Positions 41,336-52,009 are shown, numbered from the stretch's first letter. The stretch is 64,000 bases of DNA from Cephalopachus bancanus (GCA_027257055.1 JAPVLO010000322.1:1674001-1738000), one strand, 5' to 3'. Numbers and translations: made by a program. Notes: generated from the letters alone by a model not told the origin.

Positions 41336-42050
41336 TACGGGGGGGATCCTAAAAAATGGAATTTATTTGTTAAAATGTTGTGTTTATTCTTACATGTTTA
41401 AACTTCACTCATTTTCAAAGTACTCTCCACGTGATGCAATACACCTATCAAGACACTTTTTCCACTGCTCAAAAGTTTTTGAACTCATCAATTTTGATGC
41501 CTTCTAGTGCTTCTGACATTTTTTTGTTTTACCTCTTCCACGTCAGGAAAACATTTCCCTTCGAGGATTTTTTTCAAACAAAAAAAAAGTCACTTGGGCT
41601 GAGGTCAGGTGAATAGGGAAGGTGGGACACAGGGGTCATACCATTTTGGGTCAAAAACTGAAACTCGAGCCGGGCTCGGTGGCTCAGCCTGTAATCCCAC
41701 GCCTTTGGGAGGCTGAGGTGAGTGGATTGCCTGAGCCCACGGGTTCGAGACCCGCCTGGGCAGCGAGACCTCATCTCTACAATAAATCAAAAAATCAGCC
41801 AGGCGTGGTAGTGCATGCCTGTAATTCCGGCTACTCGGAAGGCTGAGGCGGAAGGATCGCCAGAGCCCAGCAGGTCGAGGCTGCGGTGGCCGGGAGCGGC
41901 CACTGCACTCCAGTCTGGGCGACAGAGTGAGACTCCAACTCAAAAAAAAAAAAAAAAAACTGAAACTCAGTGTGGTGTGGGAAGGTGTGTTGTCGTGGCA
42001 GAAAAGCCAGTCACCTGTTTGCCATAACTTGGGATGTTTCTTCCACAATG
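41336..42050 (-). mobile_element. Mariner-type DNA transposon remnant, split by an Alu
   Basis: Starts at a TA followed by CGGGGGGGATCC, a likely terminal end. The minus strand retains broken pieces of the C-terminal half of a mariner transposase: a 'GDWLFCHDNTPSH' stretch (second catalytic Asp context) and 'PYSPDLSPSDFFF' (third Asp, DD34D type), separated by the Alu. It is truncated on the transposase 5' side and cannot encode a working protein. It is homologous to the element at 52010-52545. Confidence 0.82.
41667..41954 (+). mobile_element. Young lineage-specific Alu inside mariner, with TSD
   Basis: GCCGGGCTCGGTGGCTCAGCC start at about 41669, GACTCCAACTC end. Perfect duplication AAAAACTGAAACTC at 41653-41666 and 41955-41968. 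Very close to the family consensus, so recent. Confidence 0.95.
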
Positions 42051-42714
42051 CAGTCTCTCACAGCAATGCTAGCTAGTATACTGATGCTGATGGATTCCTA
42101 GAACACTTACCTAGCAGGGAAAGCCTGTACTACAGGGGGTCTTCCCTCCAGAAGATAATTCTGGGGTTTTTGGGGCTGCTGCTTGCACAGGGATAATTCC
42201 AAGGGAGACAGAGTTGAGCGCTGTTGAGAAGTCTGCCTCAGGAGAGCGTGCACTCCTGTCCCAAGAATATGCAAGCAAAATTCAGAAAGCCACTTGGTTT
42301 GGATGTCATGAAAGAATCCAGATATCTGAAGGAGCTGCAGCAGACATGGAGAAAAAGTCCCTACAGATAGAGTTTAAATGGTTAAGGTAGGAAGCACAGC
42401 CTTGTTCAGACTCTAAGCCTGATATCATAAGGTACCAGGAAGGACCCAGCCTTCAGAGAGCCCTTGTTGGTCAGCATAGGGTAGGCTTTGCTACAGTAAC
42501 AGCAACAAAAATGCAGAACAAAAGCTCCATGGTTTAACAAGTACAGATTGCTTTCTCTGGGAGCAGGATGGACTGTCCAGACCTGTCCTCCCTCGATTTG
42601 GCTTTCCCCACTCTGCTCCTCTGGTAAGGAGCTCTGCATCTGGGTGCCTCCCACTCTCAGGGACACTTATGAAGGACACCCAACGTGAAAACAAATAAAA
42701 GGAAATCACCCCAT
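42051..42714. other. Non-coding stretch without recognised features
   Basis: No repeat that I can name beyond the mariner boundary. Short ORFs only. Confidence 0.4.
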
Positions 42715-43030
42715 CAGAGCTATAAGTAATAATCAATAATTCAAAGCCTTGATAAAGTCTTGCTGGAGAGCGCTTCAGAGAGAAGGCACGGGCTGAGTTT
42801 CATGGTTAATTCAATGTCAATTAGCTGATTGCTAACTTCCCTCCAGCGAAATCGCATGCGGTGCAGGGGAGAGAAATCAAACGTGCTCTCGCTTTAACAA
42901 GCCTGGTGTTTCAATCATTCATCTCTGGCCGCAGGCTTGGAATCAATGTCAACAGACGTTCCCTCACAGTTTTATCAACCATTTCTGCATGTCACTGTTT
43001 TCTCAGCTGCCCTTAATTGTCCCAGGACCA
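42715..43030. promoter_or_regulatory. Candidate conserved developmental enhancer
   Basis: About 300 bp of repeat-free sequence with AATCAATAATTC, CTTGATAAAG (GATA/TCF-like), GGTTAATTCAATGTCAATTAG (42805-42825), CTGATTGC, CAATCATTC and TTTATCAACC. The homeodomain/TALE-like site density is high. No conservation data are available to me. Confidence 0.42.
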
Positions 43031-43429
43031 TCTCTGGAATCCAGGGCCACTTGAAACCCAAAGTCAGAAGAGCAGCCTTCTGTTTCTTGGACCCATAGCT
43101 ACTGAAACTCAGTTTCCCCATGATAATCTCTTCCTCCAAGAGATACTGTCATCCATCAACATGACAATGTATGTAAAGTGAATAACAAAGGACTTGGTAC
43201 ATAGTAAGTGCTCAGTTAGGGTAGTTTTATCTGCCCTAGCAAATCCTGAGGTGGGTATGTTGCTCACCTCCATGCCTTTGAGCCCCTGTAGAGGGCACGG
43301 CTGCCTTCAGCACCATGGCCAGAGCCTCTGCCCAAAAGTTGGAGACTAGAGGGGAGGAACAGGATGAGGAGAGGCTATGGGGCTCAGAGCTGGAAAGCAA
43401 GCAGGAAAACTCATGTGAAAGAATCCCAC
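43031..43429. other. Non-coding stretch with a short MIR tail
   Basis: 'ACTTGGTACATAGTAAGTGCTCAGTTAGGGTAG' at about 43192-43225 is a sense MIR 3' end. The rest is unassigned. Confidence 0.5.
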
Positions 43430-43560
43430 AGTGTTAGGCACCAGCCTTTGCCTAGAAGGAAACAGAGCTAGAGAGGGCAAAGGACTTGGCCAAAATCCTG
43501 AAGGACATGCCATGTCTCTGGCTCCCAGGCACAGCACGGTCACACCTTGTGCTGATCCAC
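43430..43560 (-). mobile_element. MIR SINE, antisense
   Basis: 'GAAGGAAACAGAGCTAGAGAGGGCAAAGGACTTGGCCAAAATCC' is a diverged antisense MIR core. Confidence 0.6.
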
Positions 43561-44229
43561 ACATGGAAAGGACAGGATTCTGAGTCCCCTCCTCCTTCCT
43601 GGGAACCTTTGGGATGGAACACAAGAGGAGTTATTGATGTGCAGGAAGCCCCAGGAAGGGACAACCTGGAGGAATAGATGGCAGCCAGAAGACTGGGCTG
43701 TACTTGGGGACTCAGCCCTAACCAGTCTTCCTGGAAAGTGCCCTTTGCCTGTCTCTTCTCCTCACAGTTGAGCTAGGGTTTTAGTCAATCTCTCACATGC
43801 CTAGCACTGTGCACAGCACTGGGAAGATAGAGAAAAGTTCTTGGCGGGCAGACATCCATCTTTCCCAAGTGTGTACCATGCCCATACCTTGTAGACTGTG
43901 TCCATGTATGTAATGGGTACAGATGCTTTGTCCTGTGCAAGATCAAGGCTCAGAATATTCTCTCATGGCCCACAGGTCCTCCAGATCACCTCTCCTGCAC
44001 CCATGGCAGGGTGAAGAAAGCCACACACTCTAGTCTCCTCTATCACAGGAAAGGACTTTCCCCTTGATCTAGGGCTTGCCCAAGTGTGACCCAGGCCAGG
44101 GTTGGAAGACCTGGGAGCTGTGTCCACCAAGCCTGTCTGTGGTCTCTCCCAGGTAGGAATCAGGAAGGTGTTTGTTTTTAAGAGAAGAGTAAGCTACAAT
44201 CTGCAGATCCTGTAAGGCATTGAAGCATG
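43561..44229. other. Non-coding stretch without recognised features
   Basis: No named repeat. 'TAGCACTGTGCACAGCACTGG' near 43802 is a small imperfect inverted repeat. Confidence 0.4.
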
Positions 44230-44480
44230 ATTGTGAAAACCTCCAGAGTCATGGCGACCTGGATGAGAATCCCACCTCTACCACGCACTCGCTGTGGGAT
44301 ACTGAAAAGCTTATTTAACCTCTCAGGGTCCCAGTTTCTTCATTTGTGAAATAAGGATAATGACAGTCCCAAACTTATCAATTGTTGAGAGGATTAAATG
44401 AGATAATTCATGCAAGTGCTTAGCATGGTGTCTGGCACAGAATAAGTATTTCGTAAATAATGAAATATTTTCTTTGTAAG
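44230..44480 (+). mobile_element. MIR SINE, sense, nearly full length
   Basis: 'TCCAGAGTCATGGCGACCTGGATGAGAATCCC', 'TTATTTAACCTCTCAGGGTCCCAGTTTCTTCATTTGTGAAATAAGGATAATGAC', and 'GTGTCTGGCACAGAATAAGTATTTCGTAAATAATG'. Confidence 0.9.
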
Positions 44481-44689
44481 TAAGTCTGAGGTCCAAAGAA
44501 AAAATAATTTCTTTGGGAAAAATTCCAAGCCTATTCCAGGAGTCTGTCCACAGCAGAATTATCATGAAAGTACTCAGGGAATATCCTGGGCCCCTCCAGC
44601 CTCCTGGTCCAGATGATGTTGGGGAAAAATCTGAGACCATGTACAGGGACCACGTTCTGTGGCCTGGGATGAGACTCAGTGTGAGGTCA

Positions 44690-44870
44690 GCATTCAGGCT
44701 CAGTTTGGGTCCAAGTTCAATGCTCTGCAACTTATTCATAACATGGCCTTGGGCAAGTCCCTACCCATAAGCCTCAGTTTCCTCCTCTATAAAACAGAAT
44801 CTCGGTCCAGTCTGTGTCAGGGAGGCACTAGGAGAGTGCCATCAAATCATGCATGTGAAGGCTTGTGTAA
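44690..44870 (+). mobile_element. MIR SINE, sense
   Basis: 'CTTATTCATAACATGGCCTTGGGCAAGTCCCTACCCATAAGCCTCAGTTTCCTCCTCTATAAAACAG' is a sense MIR core. Confidence 0.8.
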
Positions 44871-44903
44871 ACCTCAGGGATGAGGTTGCTTATACTCCTC
44901 TGT

Positions 44904-44953
44904 TACTATATTATATTATATCATATCATATTGTATCATATTATATTATATTC
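44904..44953 (+). repeat. (TATTA/TATCA)n microsatellite
   Basis: TTACTATATTATATTATATC followed by ATATCATATTGTATC and ATATTATATTATATTCC: an imperfect pentamer repeat. Confidence 0.88.
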
Positions 44954-46204
44954 CTCTGGACCTCAGACTTACTGGATGAGAGATTCTTCTTCCTGCTTCC
45001 ATAGGCCTACAGTGTAGGCCATTCTCTGGGGTTAGAGCAGCCAGGCAGGGGACCGGATGGAGAGGGGAGGACACCCCAGGGCACTGCTGCTCCTCCCAGG
45101 AGCTGGGAACAGAAAGCTTAGAATTCACTCTACACATATTTGCTGACTTCCCTGCACTCTGCCAGCTTCGGGCATTCACTTCCCAGAAGTTGATTTGAGG
45201 AGGCGCAGATGAGTCAGATTTGAGACTGATCTCGGAGGACTGCATGGCCAGGAGGACTGCATGGCCTAGGTGACCCTGGTTGGGTTCAATAGGTAGGAGG
45301 TAGGGGCAGAGATTGAAGGGAGGAGGGAGAGAGAGGTCAGAAATTCCCTCCTCACTCCCTCCCTCCAGGGCAACATTTTTAGCAGTGGCCATGCCTCACC
45401 ATGACTACAGCTTGCACCAGGTATGCCCTCCCCCACAACAGCAGCCTCACTGGGCTCCAATACCCTCCCCTTGTCCCACCAGCCCTTAGACTGTTCTAGT
45501 CCCCAGAGTCTCATCTTACTGTTCCCTAAACACCACCTGTGCCTCTGTAGGTGCCGATTCATCTGAGTCCAGTGTGAACCATTTGAGAGGGATCCCACTT
45601 CCCTCCACAAGCCTGACCAAACACTCCTCAACCCCACCCTCGTGCTCTGGTGTTCTCCGTATCTCTCGCCTCTCTCCTTTATGAGTTCTCCTGAGCTCAG
45701 GGTGGAAAACATTGAGACTGTTTCTGTCATATCCCTTAGTGGAGGTCACCCGAGGTTGCTGAGGGCTAGGGGAAGGGGGCCCCTGCTGTTACACCCACAC
45801 GCAGAACCAAGAGCCTCTCTCATCTTCCACACAGGTCAGGGAAAGCCAGGGAGAGCATGGAAGTTACGAGTCAGAAGAGCTGGGTTAGAGCACCCCCTTT
45901 GCCACAAACCAGCTAAAGCCCTGAATAACCTCCATTTCTGCCTTTTATAACATGAAGACATGCAGACAGCTCCCCAAGCTGTGAAGGGATCTGGGGGCGT
46001 TGGTGGATGTGGCTTGTGAACTGTAACCATGACACAAGCATGAGAAATGATCACTGAGCACTCACAAGAGGACGGTAGGGCTCTTTCCCTCTCCAAGCCA
46101 TAAGGCAGGTGAGGGGAAGGCTGACTGGCCTGTGGGACAGCTGATTCCCGGAAGCATGGCTGCTGCCAGTCCCACAGATGAGGAGGAGCCATTGCTTTTG
46201 ACTA
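44954..46204. other. Non-coding stretch; small tandem duplication and MIR trace
   Basis: About 1.2 kb without a gene. GAGGACTGCATGGCC occurs twice in tandem at 45235-45267. 'AGTCAGAAGAGCTGGGTTAGAGC...CATTTCTGCCTTTTATAACATG' at 45868-45957 may be a sense MIR remnant. ORFs of 100-154 codons lie on both strands with no domain. Confidence 0.45.
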
Positions 46205-46740
<536 letters not shown>

Positions 46741-46779
46741 AAGCTGTTGGCAAACTGACATCTCCTTCCCCTCTCTGGT

Positions 46780-47300
46780 GTGACTACTTCATTCACTTAT
46801 TCATTCATTTATCATTCCATTCATTCAATACAAGATTTGTGAATCACCTATTATGTGCTGAATTCTGGACTCAATCCTGAAAATGTGCTGGCAAGCCAAG
46901 CAGGTGTGGCCTCTACCCTCACGTAGTTTATGCCGGTTAGCAGGTTCGTGAGAGTCCCACAGTCCGGGGGAGTCTGAGTGGTCAGGGAGGATTCTAGAGC
47001 CTGTTGTCCAGCTGCAACTCAGTGTCAATCTCAGCTTTTACACCAATGTCAATCTTAGAGCTTATGCTTTAGAAAGGAAGACAATTACTCAAGAGTCCCA
47101 AATCTGGGTGCATACTTTCAAGTGTTCAAAGGGCTATGAAGTAAAGGCCCAGGGAACCTGTGACAGAAAGCACAGCAGGCAGTCACGGAAGGCCACTGCA
47201 TATGATGAAAACCTCCTAAATGGTTCAAAGTATGGGAGAACAGACGACAGAGCAGGTGACTCCAGCTAGGAACCCAGGAATGCTTCATGGAAGGGGTGGC
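46780..47300 (-). mobile_element. L2 LINE 3' region, antisense
   Basis: 'CATTCATTCAATACAAGATTTGTGAATCACCTATTATGTGC' antisense end, then 'CTACCCTCACGTAGTTTATGC' and 'AAGGGCTATGAAGTAAAGGCCC'. Confidence 0.75.
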
Positions 47301-47441
47301 ATTGTGTCAGATTATGACACTAGGAGGCAGTGGATTTAGAGTCAGATAAACCTGGTCTCAAAGCCAGATTGTGCCAGGCACAAACCAGCCGAGCTGTGTA
47401 ACTTTGGACAGGTGCCTTCCCCTCTCTGAGTCTCAATTCCA

Positions 47442-48009
47442 TTTTTTTTTCTTTGAGTTGGGTCTCATTCTGTCACCCAGGCTGGAATGCAATGGCACAG
47501 ATCAGGGCTCTCTGCAGCCTCGATCTTCGGCCTCCCTAGTAGCTGGGACTACAGGCACGAACCACCACACCCAGCTAACTTTTTTCTTGTAAGCACCTAG
47601 AGGGGAAACTGAGGCAATTCTATGCTGCACCAGGGCTTCAAGGGGCCCAAAGGCCCATCAAGAGCTGCAAGACTGTTTTTAGCTACAGAAAGCAGAGCCC
47701 TCTCCTGCCCCCTCCCCTCACACTCTCCCTCTCCTGCTTCTTCAAGAAGCAGAAAGAAAAGCTCTGTCTCTCCTGGCCCTCTCCCTGCCTCTTCACCTCA
47801 TTCCCACTACCCGCTTCTTCCCCAACTTGCTAACCCTGACCTATTGTCTCCTCCGTTTACCCCACTGCAAGCACACTGCCCTCCTTTGCTGTTGCTCACT
47901 ATGCTCGCGATGTTGCCTAGGCTGGCCTCGAACTCCTGCACTCAAGTGATCCTCCCGCCTTGGCCTCCCAAAGTGCTGGCATTGCAGGCGAGAGCCACCA
48001 CACCCGGCC
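47442..48009 (-). mobile_element. Alu, antisense, split between its arms
   Basis: Right arm at 47442-47591 (poly-T, GTCTCATTCTGTCACCCAGG, to CACCCAGCTAACTTTTTTC) and left arm at 47899-48009 (GCTGGCCTCGAACTCC to CACCACACCCGGCC). The gap of about 300 bp at the T-rich linker holds the unknown duplicated sequence. Confidence 0.85.
47592..47898. repeat. Duplicated ~310-bp sequence, copy 1 (within an Alu)
   Basis: About 80% identical by eye to 49123-49443, same orientation: shared GCTGCAAGACTGTTTTTAGC then TACAGAAAGCAGAGCC, CTCTCCTGCTTCTNCAAG and GTTGCTCA at the right edge. Its right third looks L2-like, yet L2 does not continue past 47898, where Alu resumes. It is therefore the inserted copy. Confidence 0.75.
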
Positions 48010-48115
48010 TCGGTTTCACTTTGAAGATGGTGATAGCAATTCCCACTTTGTGTGAGGATTCAAGATGATGTGTATGAAGTTCCCAGCACCCGTTAGGTGC
48101 TCAGTTCACGACAGT

Positions 48116-48214
48116 CCCTTCCCCTTTCTAGGGCAAGGAGAATAGCAGGAGGCCGCTGCAAGCTTCCAGCTTCCCACAGGTAACCCTTCAGGGCCCCAGC
48201 TGTTCAGGCTTGAG
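48116..48214. other. Short unassigned stretch
   Basis: Nothing recognisable; leads into a motif-dense repeat-free block. Confidence 0.4.
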
Positions 48215-48415
48215 CTGTCACCCCCACAGGCCCAGGCGCAATTTCTCCCTAGAGTTCACACTCCCCAGGGTGCAGGCATGATTTACACAGCCATCGAGAC
48301 AACTCCAAATTGGACTAAAACCTAATGACTGGAAACGAGACGGGTAATGAAATTCTACGAAGAAAATTTACAGGGGAGATTTATTAGGTGAGTGTTATTT
48401 ATGATGCCCAGCACT
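48215..48415. promoter_or_regulatory. Candidate conserved non-coding element
   Basis: Repeat-free block with CATGATTTACAC, CCAAATTGG, CCTAATGAC, GGGTAATGAAATTC, TTTATTAGG and GTTATTTATGATG. A low-CpG, AT-moderate composition with homeodomain-like words suggests an enhancer. Inference only. Confidence 0.38.
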
Positions 48416-48835
48416 TAGGGCTCTGGGGTGGGGTGTGGCATTGGACAAATAAATCCAGTCCACACACTACCAGCCCAGACATCACCTGCCCTGGCACCAC
48501 CTCCACTCAGCAGTCCTTGACTCCTGTTAGCCCAGGATAGCCCCCTGTGCACCTTAAACTCACAACTCCCACACCCAGACTCTTCCCTCCTTTGCCCCAT
48601 ATTGCCAGGCCCTGAAGCCACCTGTATCATTCTTGGGCAGGCTATGCCTGGAGACTGGACATCAGGAACATGAAGGGTTGTGGCCAGAAAGCAGGAGCTT
48701 CAGGAGTGGCCAGTCCATAGTTAACACCTAACAAAACTGACCATGGCATCTGCATTCCCTGAGGAGTGGCAGGCAGAGACGGCAGCAGACACCCAAGAAC
48801 GAGAAAAATGCCATTCCAAACCAGCAGCGTCCTTA
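48416..48835. other. Non-coding stretch without recognised features
   Basis: No named repeat; short ORFs on the minus strand without domains. Confidence 0.4.
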
Positions 48836-48850
48836 GGGCTGTACTTTCTT

Positions 48851-49091
48851 TCTTATTTTTTTTTTTTTTTTTGAGTTGGAGTCTCACTCTGTCACCCAGA
48901 CTGGAGTGCAGTGGCCACTCCCGGCCACCGCAGCCTCGACCTGCTGGGCTCCGACGATCCTTCCGCCTCAGCCTTCTGAGTAGCTGGAACTACATGCGCG
49001 CGCTACCACGCCCGGCTGATTTTTGATTTATTGTAGAGATGAGGTCTCGCCGAGTTGCCCAAGTGGGTCGCGAACCCGCGGGCTCAGGCAC
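48851..49091 (-). mobile_element. Young Alu, antisense, 5'-truncated, with perfect TSD
   Basis: Poly-T and GAGTTGGAGTCTCACTC to CGGGCTCAGGCA, missing about 50 bp of the Alu 5' end. Perfect duplication GGGCTGTACTTTCTT at 48836-48850 and 49092-49106 shows the truncation happened at insertion. Confidence 0.94.
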
Positions 49092-49122
49092 GGGCTGTAC
49101 TTTCTTATAGTCAGGACAAGGG

Positions 49123-49443
49123 AGCAGCTGACAGGGGAAACCGAAGCAATTCTTTACTGCACCAGGGCTACAAGGGACCAAAGACTCAGTCAAGAGCTGC
49201 AAGACTGTTTTTAGCTACAGAAAGCAGAGCCTTTCCTGCAGGCTCTCCTCTCACTATCCCTCTCCTGCTTCTCCAAGGGCAGAAAGAGAAGCTCTGCCTG
49301 TCCTAGCCCCCTCCCTGCCTCCTGCCCCCATTCCCAGTAGTTCCTTCCTCCCGACTTGCTACTCGTGACTCCAGTAGCTCCTTGACCTGTTGTCTCCTCT
49401 GTTCAACCCACTCCATGCACACTGACCTCCTTGTTGTTGCTCA
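49123..49443. repeat. Duplicated ~310-bp sequence, copy 2 (probable donor)
   Basis: Counterpart of 47592-47898. Here the right end runs without a break into L2 sequence ('CTGACCTCCTTGTTGTTGCTCAACCACGCCCAC...'), as expected if this is the original site. The left two thirds match no family I know; an LTR-derived interspersed repeat is possible. Confidence 0.7.
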
Positions 49444-49785
49444 ACCACGCCCACTGAGTTCCTGCCCCAGGATCTTCGCACAGTCTAGAATGTCCTCCCC
49501 CAGCAAACAGCATAGAGCTCACTGCCTCACTTCCTTACCATCCCCTTCTCAGTGAAGTCTGATAGGCCCCTGTCCAATCCATCAAAATGTCAACCTCCCC
49601 CTGGACGTTTCCGATCCCCTTCCCTGCTTTCTTTTTGTCTCCCTAACTCATACCCTAAATGCTTTATACTTTACTTCTATTTGTGAATGCCTCCCACCCT
49701 ACCAGAACATAAGCTCTGTCCACTATAACTCCAGCTCTTAGAACAGGGTCTGGCATGTGGACGGCACTAATAAAAAATGTGCTAG
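49385..49785 (+). mobile_element. L2 LINE 3' region, sense
   Basis: 'CCAGGATCTTCGCACAGTCTAGAATGTCCTCCCCCAG', 'CCTTACCATCCCCTTCTCAGTGAAGTCTGATAGG', 'CCAGAACATAAGCTCTGTCC' and 'TCTTAGAACAGGGTCTGGCATGTGGACGGCAC' in L2 order. Confidence 0.82.
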
Positions 49786-49794
49786 GAGGCACAG

Positions 49795-49870
49795 TGTGGT
49801 TAGGAAACTTGGCCAAGACACACAGCCAGGAGGTGTAGACTGGAGTCAAACCCAGGCCTGTACCTTGGAC
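49795..49870 (-). mobile_element. MIR fragment, antisense
   Basis: 'AAACTTGGCCAAGACACACAGCCAGGAGGTGTAGACTGGAGTCAAACCCAGGCCTG' is an antisense MIR core. Confidence 0.75.
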
Positions 49871-49989
49871 CAGTCGGGGACTGGTGGAAGTTCAGGGTCC
49901 ACCTAGGGCAGGGGGGTACTGGGTAGGTGAACATCCCCAGTGAAGAGCCCAGTAAAAAGAAAAAAATGTGCTGGAAGACTGAGCACAGG

Positions 49990-50056
49990 CTGCCTCTAAC
50001 TGGGCATCGTGCCTCTGATAAGCACAGCTGCCTCTTACTGGGCATTGTGCTTATGA
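49990..50056 (+). repeat. Two-copy 38-bp tandem duplication
   Basis: CTGCCTCTAACTGGGCATCG (49990) recurs as CTGCCTCTTACTGGGCATTG (50028), followed by similar GTGC...AAGCAC/CTTATG words. Confidence 0.7.
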
Positions 50057-50399
50057 ATGTGTGCAAGGTGCCAAGTATCCCACAGCACAGGATCCCCACA
50101 GTGACCCCCATTGGTGGGTCAGTCAGCAAGCACCCTCGATGCTCGTTCCTGTGCCAGGTACTGAGGACACCAGAGGAATCAGACCCAGGCACTGCACTCA
50201 AGCAGCTTCCAGTCTGGGGAGCAGGAGAGATCCGGATGCAGTAAGGGCAATTCTGTGTGAGCAATGCACAGCTCCTGGGAGACGGCAGAGGAAGACAGAA
50301 TTGAGTGCAGGACAGTCAGAGAGACTTGCAGAAGACACCCACAAGCAGCCCTGGCAGGGAGGCAGGGGCAATTTAGTATCTGGCAGCACAGGCCATGGA
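50057..50399 (-). mobile_element. L2-like fragment, antisense, and unassigned DNA
   Basis: 'CTCGTTCCTGTGCCAGGTACTGAGGACACCAGAGGAATCAGAC' and 'CTCAAGCAGCTTCCAGTCTGGGGAGCAGG' (50140-50225) resemble the antisense L2 3' end. The rest is unassigned. Confidence 0.5.
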
Positions 50400-50615
50400 A
50401 CTGGGTAGGGGTCTCAGCTCTGTTATTTACCAGCTGTGTGACCTCAGATGTTCCTTAACCTCTCTGTGCCACAGTTATTTCATCTGGAAACTGGAAATCA
50501 TATAGTACCTGCTCATCAGATGGATATGAAGATGAGATGAATTCTGTAAAGCTCTTCAAACAGACCTAGAACATTATTAATAAGCACGCAATCAATGTTA
50601 GCCATTGTCATTTCT
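50400..50615 (+). mobile_element. MIR SINE, sense, well preserved
   Basis: 'CTCAGCTCTGTTATTTACCAGCTGTGTGACCTCAGATGTTCCTTAACCTCTCTGTGCCACAG', 'TACCTGCTCATCAGATGGATATGAAGATGAGATGAATTC', 'ACCTAGAACATTATTAATAAGC'. Confidence 0.88.
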
Positions 50616-51115
50616 GCTTTTACCATTGCTATTGAAAATTAACAGGCAAGGAGGAAAAGGAAAGAATTTGAGGGACAGTCTGGGCAGAGGTTAAAGGTGA
50701 GATACAGCAGAGGCTTCCCTACTGAACCCAGGGCTGTGCCCCCAAATGTCTAAAAACAACTGACTCTGGCTACATGACCTCTGTAGCATTTGCTGATTTT
50801 ACGATGCAAACACTCCCACCTTGGCCCATTTCAAACGACCAGTATGACATCTCTGAACAAGAAGTTGGGAAGTGATGTACAGCTGGCAACTTTGGGCCCC
50901 TAAAGTGACCCCCAGCCTGTGGGCTGGCTCAGAGAAGAGGGCCTCTGCCCAACCCACGCCACCCCATTCCCTGACAGAGCTGGCTCCCATCTGTACTCTG
51001 CCTTTGGTCCTTATGTTGGGCTCTAGAAGGGAAAAAGATTAGACCAGCTCAGTTATGGCTTGAAATCCATGTGTGGCTGGATCATAGAGATTCCTTACAG
51101 GGGGTCGTGAGAGCC
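50616..51115. other. Non-coding stretch without recognised features
   Basis: No named repeat or coding signal. Confidence 0.4.
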
Positions 51116-51255
51116 AATCTCTCTTCTTCTCTTCTCTCTCTGTCTCTGTCTGTCTCTCAATCTCTGCCTCTGTCTCTGTCTCTCTCTCTCTTCCTCTCTC
51201 TCTGTCTCTGTGTGTGTGTGTCTCTCCCTCTCTCTCTCTCTCTCTCTCACACACA

Positions 51256-51297
<42 letters not shown>
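51116..51297 (+). repeat. Compound (CT)n-(GT)-(CT)n-(CA)n microsatellite
   Basis: About 130 bp of TCTC/TGTCTC pyrimidine repeat with a short TGTGTGTGTG island (51208-51220), then pure CT, then about 50 bp of CA to 51297. The polypyrimidine half could form triplex DNA and the CA half Z-DNA. The long Ser/Leu ORF (51071-51640) reads through it and is an artefact. Confidence 0.93.
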
Positions 51298-51298
<1 letters not shown>

Positions 51299-52009
51299 GA
51301 AATCGCAGCCCTGCCTGAGCCCCATGGTCACCTGGATATGAGCACATCCGCCTCTGGGAAGGACCAAGGTGATCTGAGTCCTTGGCGTCCTAGATGGATC
51401 GAGGGACAAGGCCCTTCCCAGAACCCACATTCCAACCTCCTACGTGAATTCCCTTTAGTGGGCCCTGGTCCCCTCCCATGGGCTCAGGTGGAGGAGGCTC
51501 TAGAAACCAACTTCAGAGACTTGGGGCTGGGCCAGCCCCCGCAGAGCTGCTCCACTGGGGGTGGGGGGGGGCGAAACTCCAGGGTTTGCCACCTTGCTCC
51601 CTCCCTCCTACCAGCCCTCCCCTGCAGGTTATCAGCATGAAAACAGGAAGGCTGGCAGTGCTATTAATAATACATGAAGCCGAGCTCTGCCCCGATCAGG
51701 CGGGCAGAGGCGGAAAGGCAGCTCCAGCTCCCGAGAGAGGGAGAGAGCCAGGCTGCTAGGGGCCTCCCTGGCTGGGCCTTGGGCAGGGATAGGGAGCCTC
51801 TCTCCTCCGTCTCCCATTCACTCTGTGCACACCCAACACTGAGGCCACACACTGGTGCTCTCTCTATTTTGCTAACTGGAATTTGCCTCCTCAGTCACTG
51901 CCTGTATCCTGCAGAAGCCTCAGCCAATCTCCTGGCCTGGGATTCAGGCAACCTGGGTCCTGGAATCTGGGAACCTGCAGAGGACAGAGGAACATCCCAA
52001 GCTGGCTAA
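51298..52009. other. Non-coding stretch without recognised features
   Basis: GC-rich, with a G run (GGGGGTGGGGGGGGGCGAAA) near 51557. 'CACTGCCTGTATCCTGCAGAAGCCTCAGCCAATCTCCTGGCCTGGGAT' at 51896-51943 recurs as 'CACTGCCCGCATCCTGCAGAAGCTTCAGTCCATCTCCTGGCCTGGGAT' at 54613-54660, a 48-bp match of about 42 of 48 bases. I cannot name its family. Confidence 0.5.

Larger units (their letters stand above)
47310..48115 (+). mobile_element. MIR SINE, sense, split by an Alu
   Basis: Outer layer of a three-layer nest. 47310-47441 is the MIR 5' half ('AGAGTCAGATAAACCTGGTCTC', 'TGTAACTTTGGACAGGTGCCTTCCCCTCTCTGAGTCTCAATT') and 48010-48115 is its 3' half ('CGGTTTCACTTTGAAGATGGTGATAGC', 'CCCAGCACCCGTTAGGTGCTCAG'). 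Confidence 0.8.

Noticed and set aside
41605..42048. Minus-strand ORF with mariner transposase motifs as a possible gene
   Set aside because: The frame runs through an Alu, the N-terminal half is missing and the family pieces are interrupted. It is a transposon remnant.
51071..51640. 189-codon ORF with a long Ser/Leu run
   Set aside because: Its first third is a translated (CT)n/(CA)n microsatellite; no domain follows.
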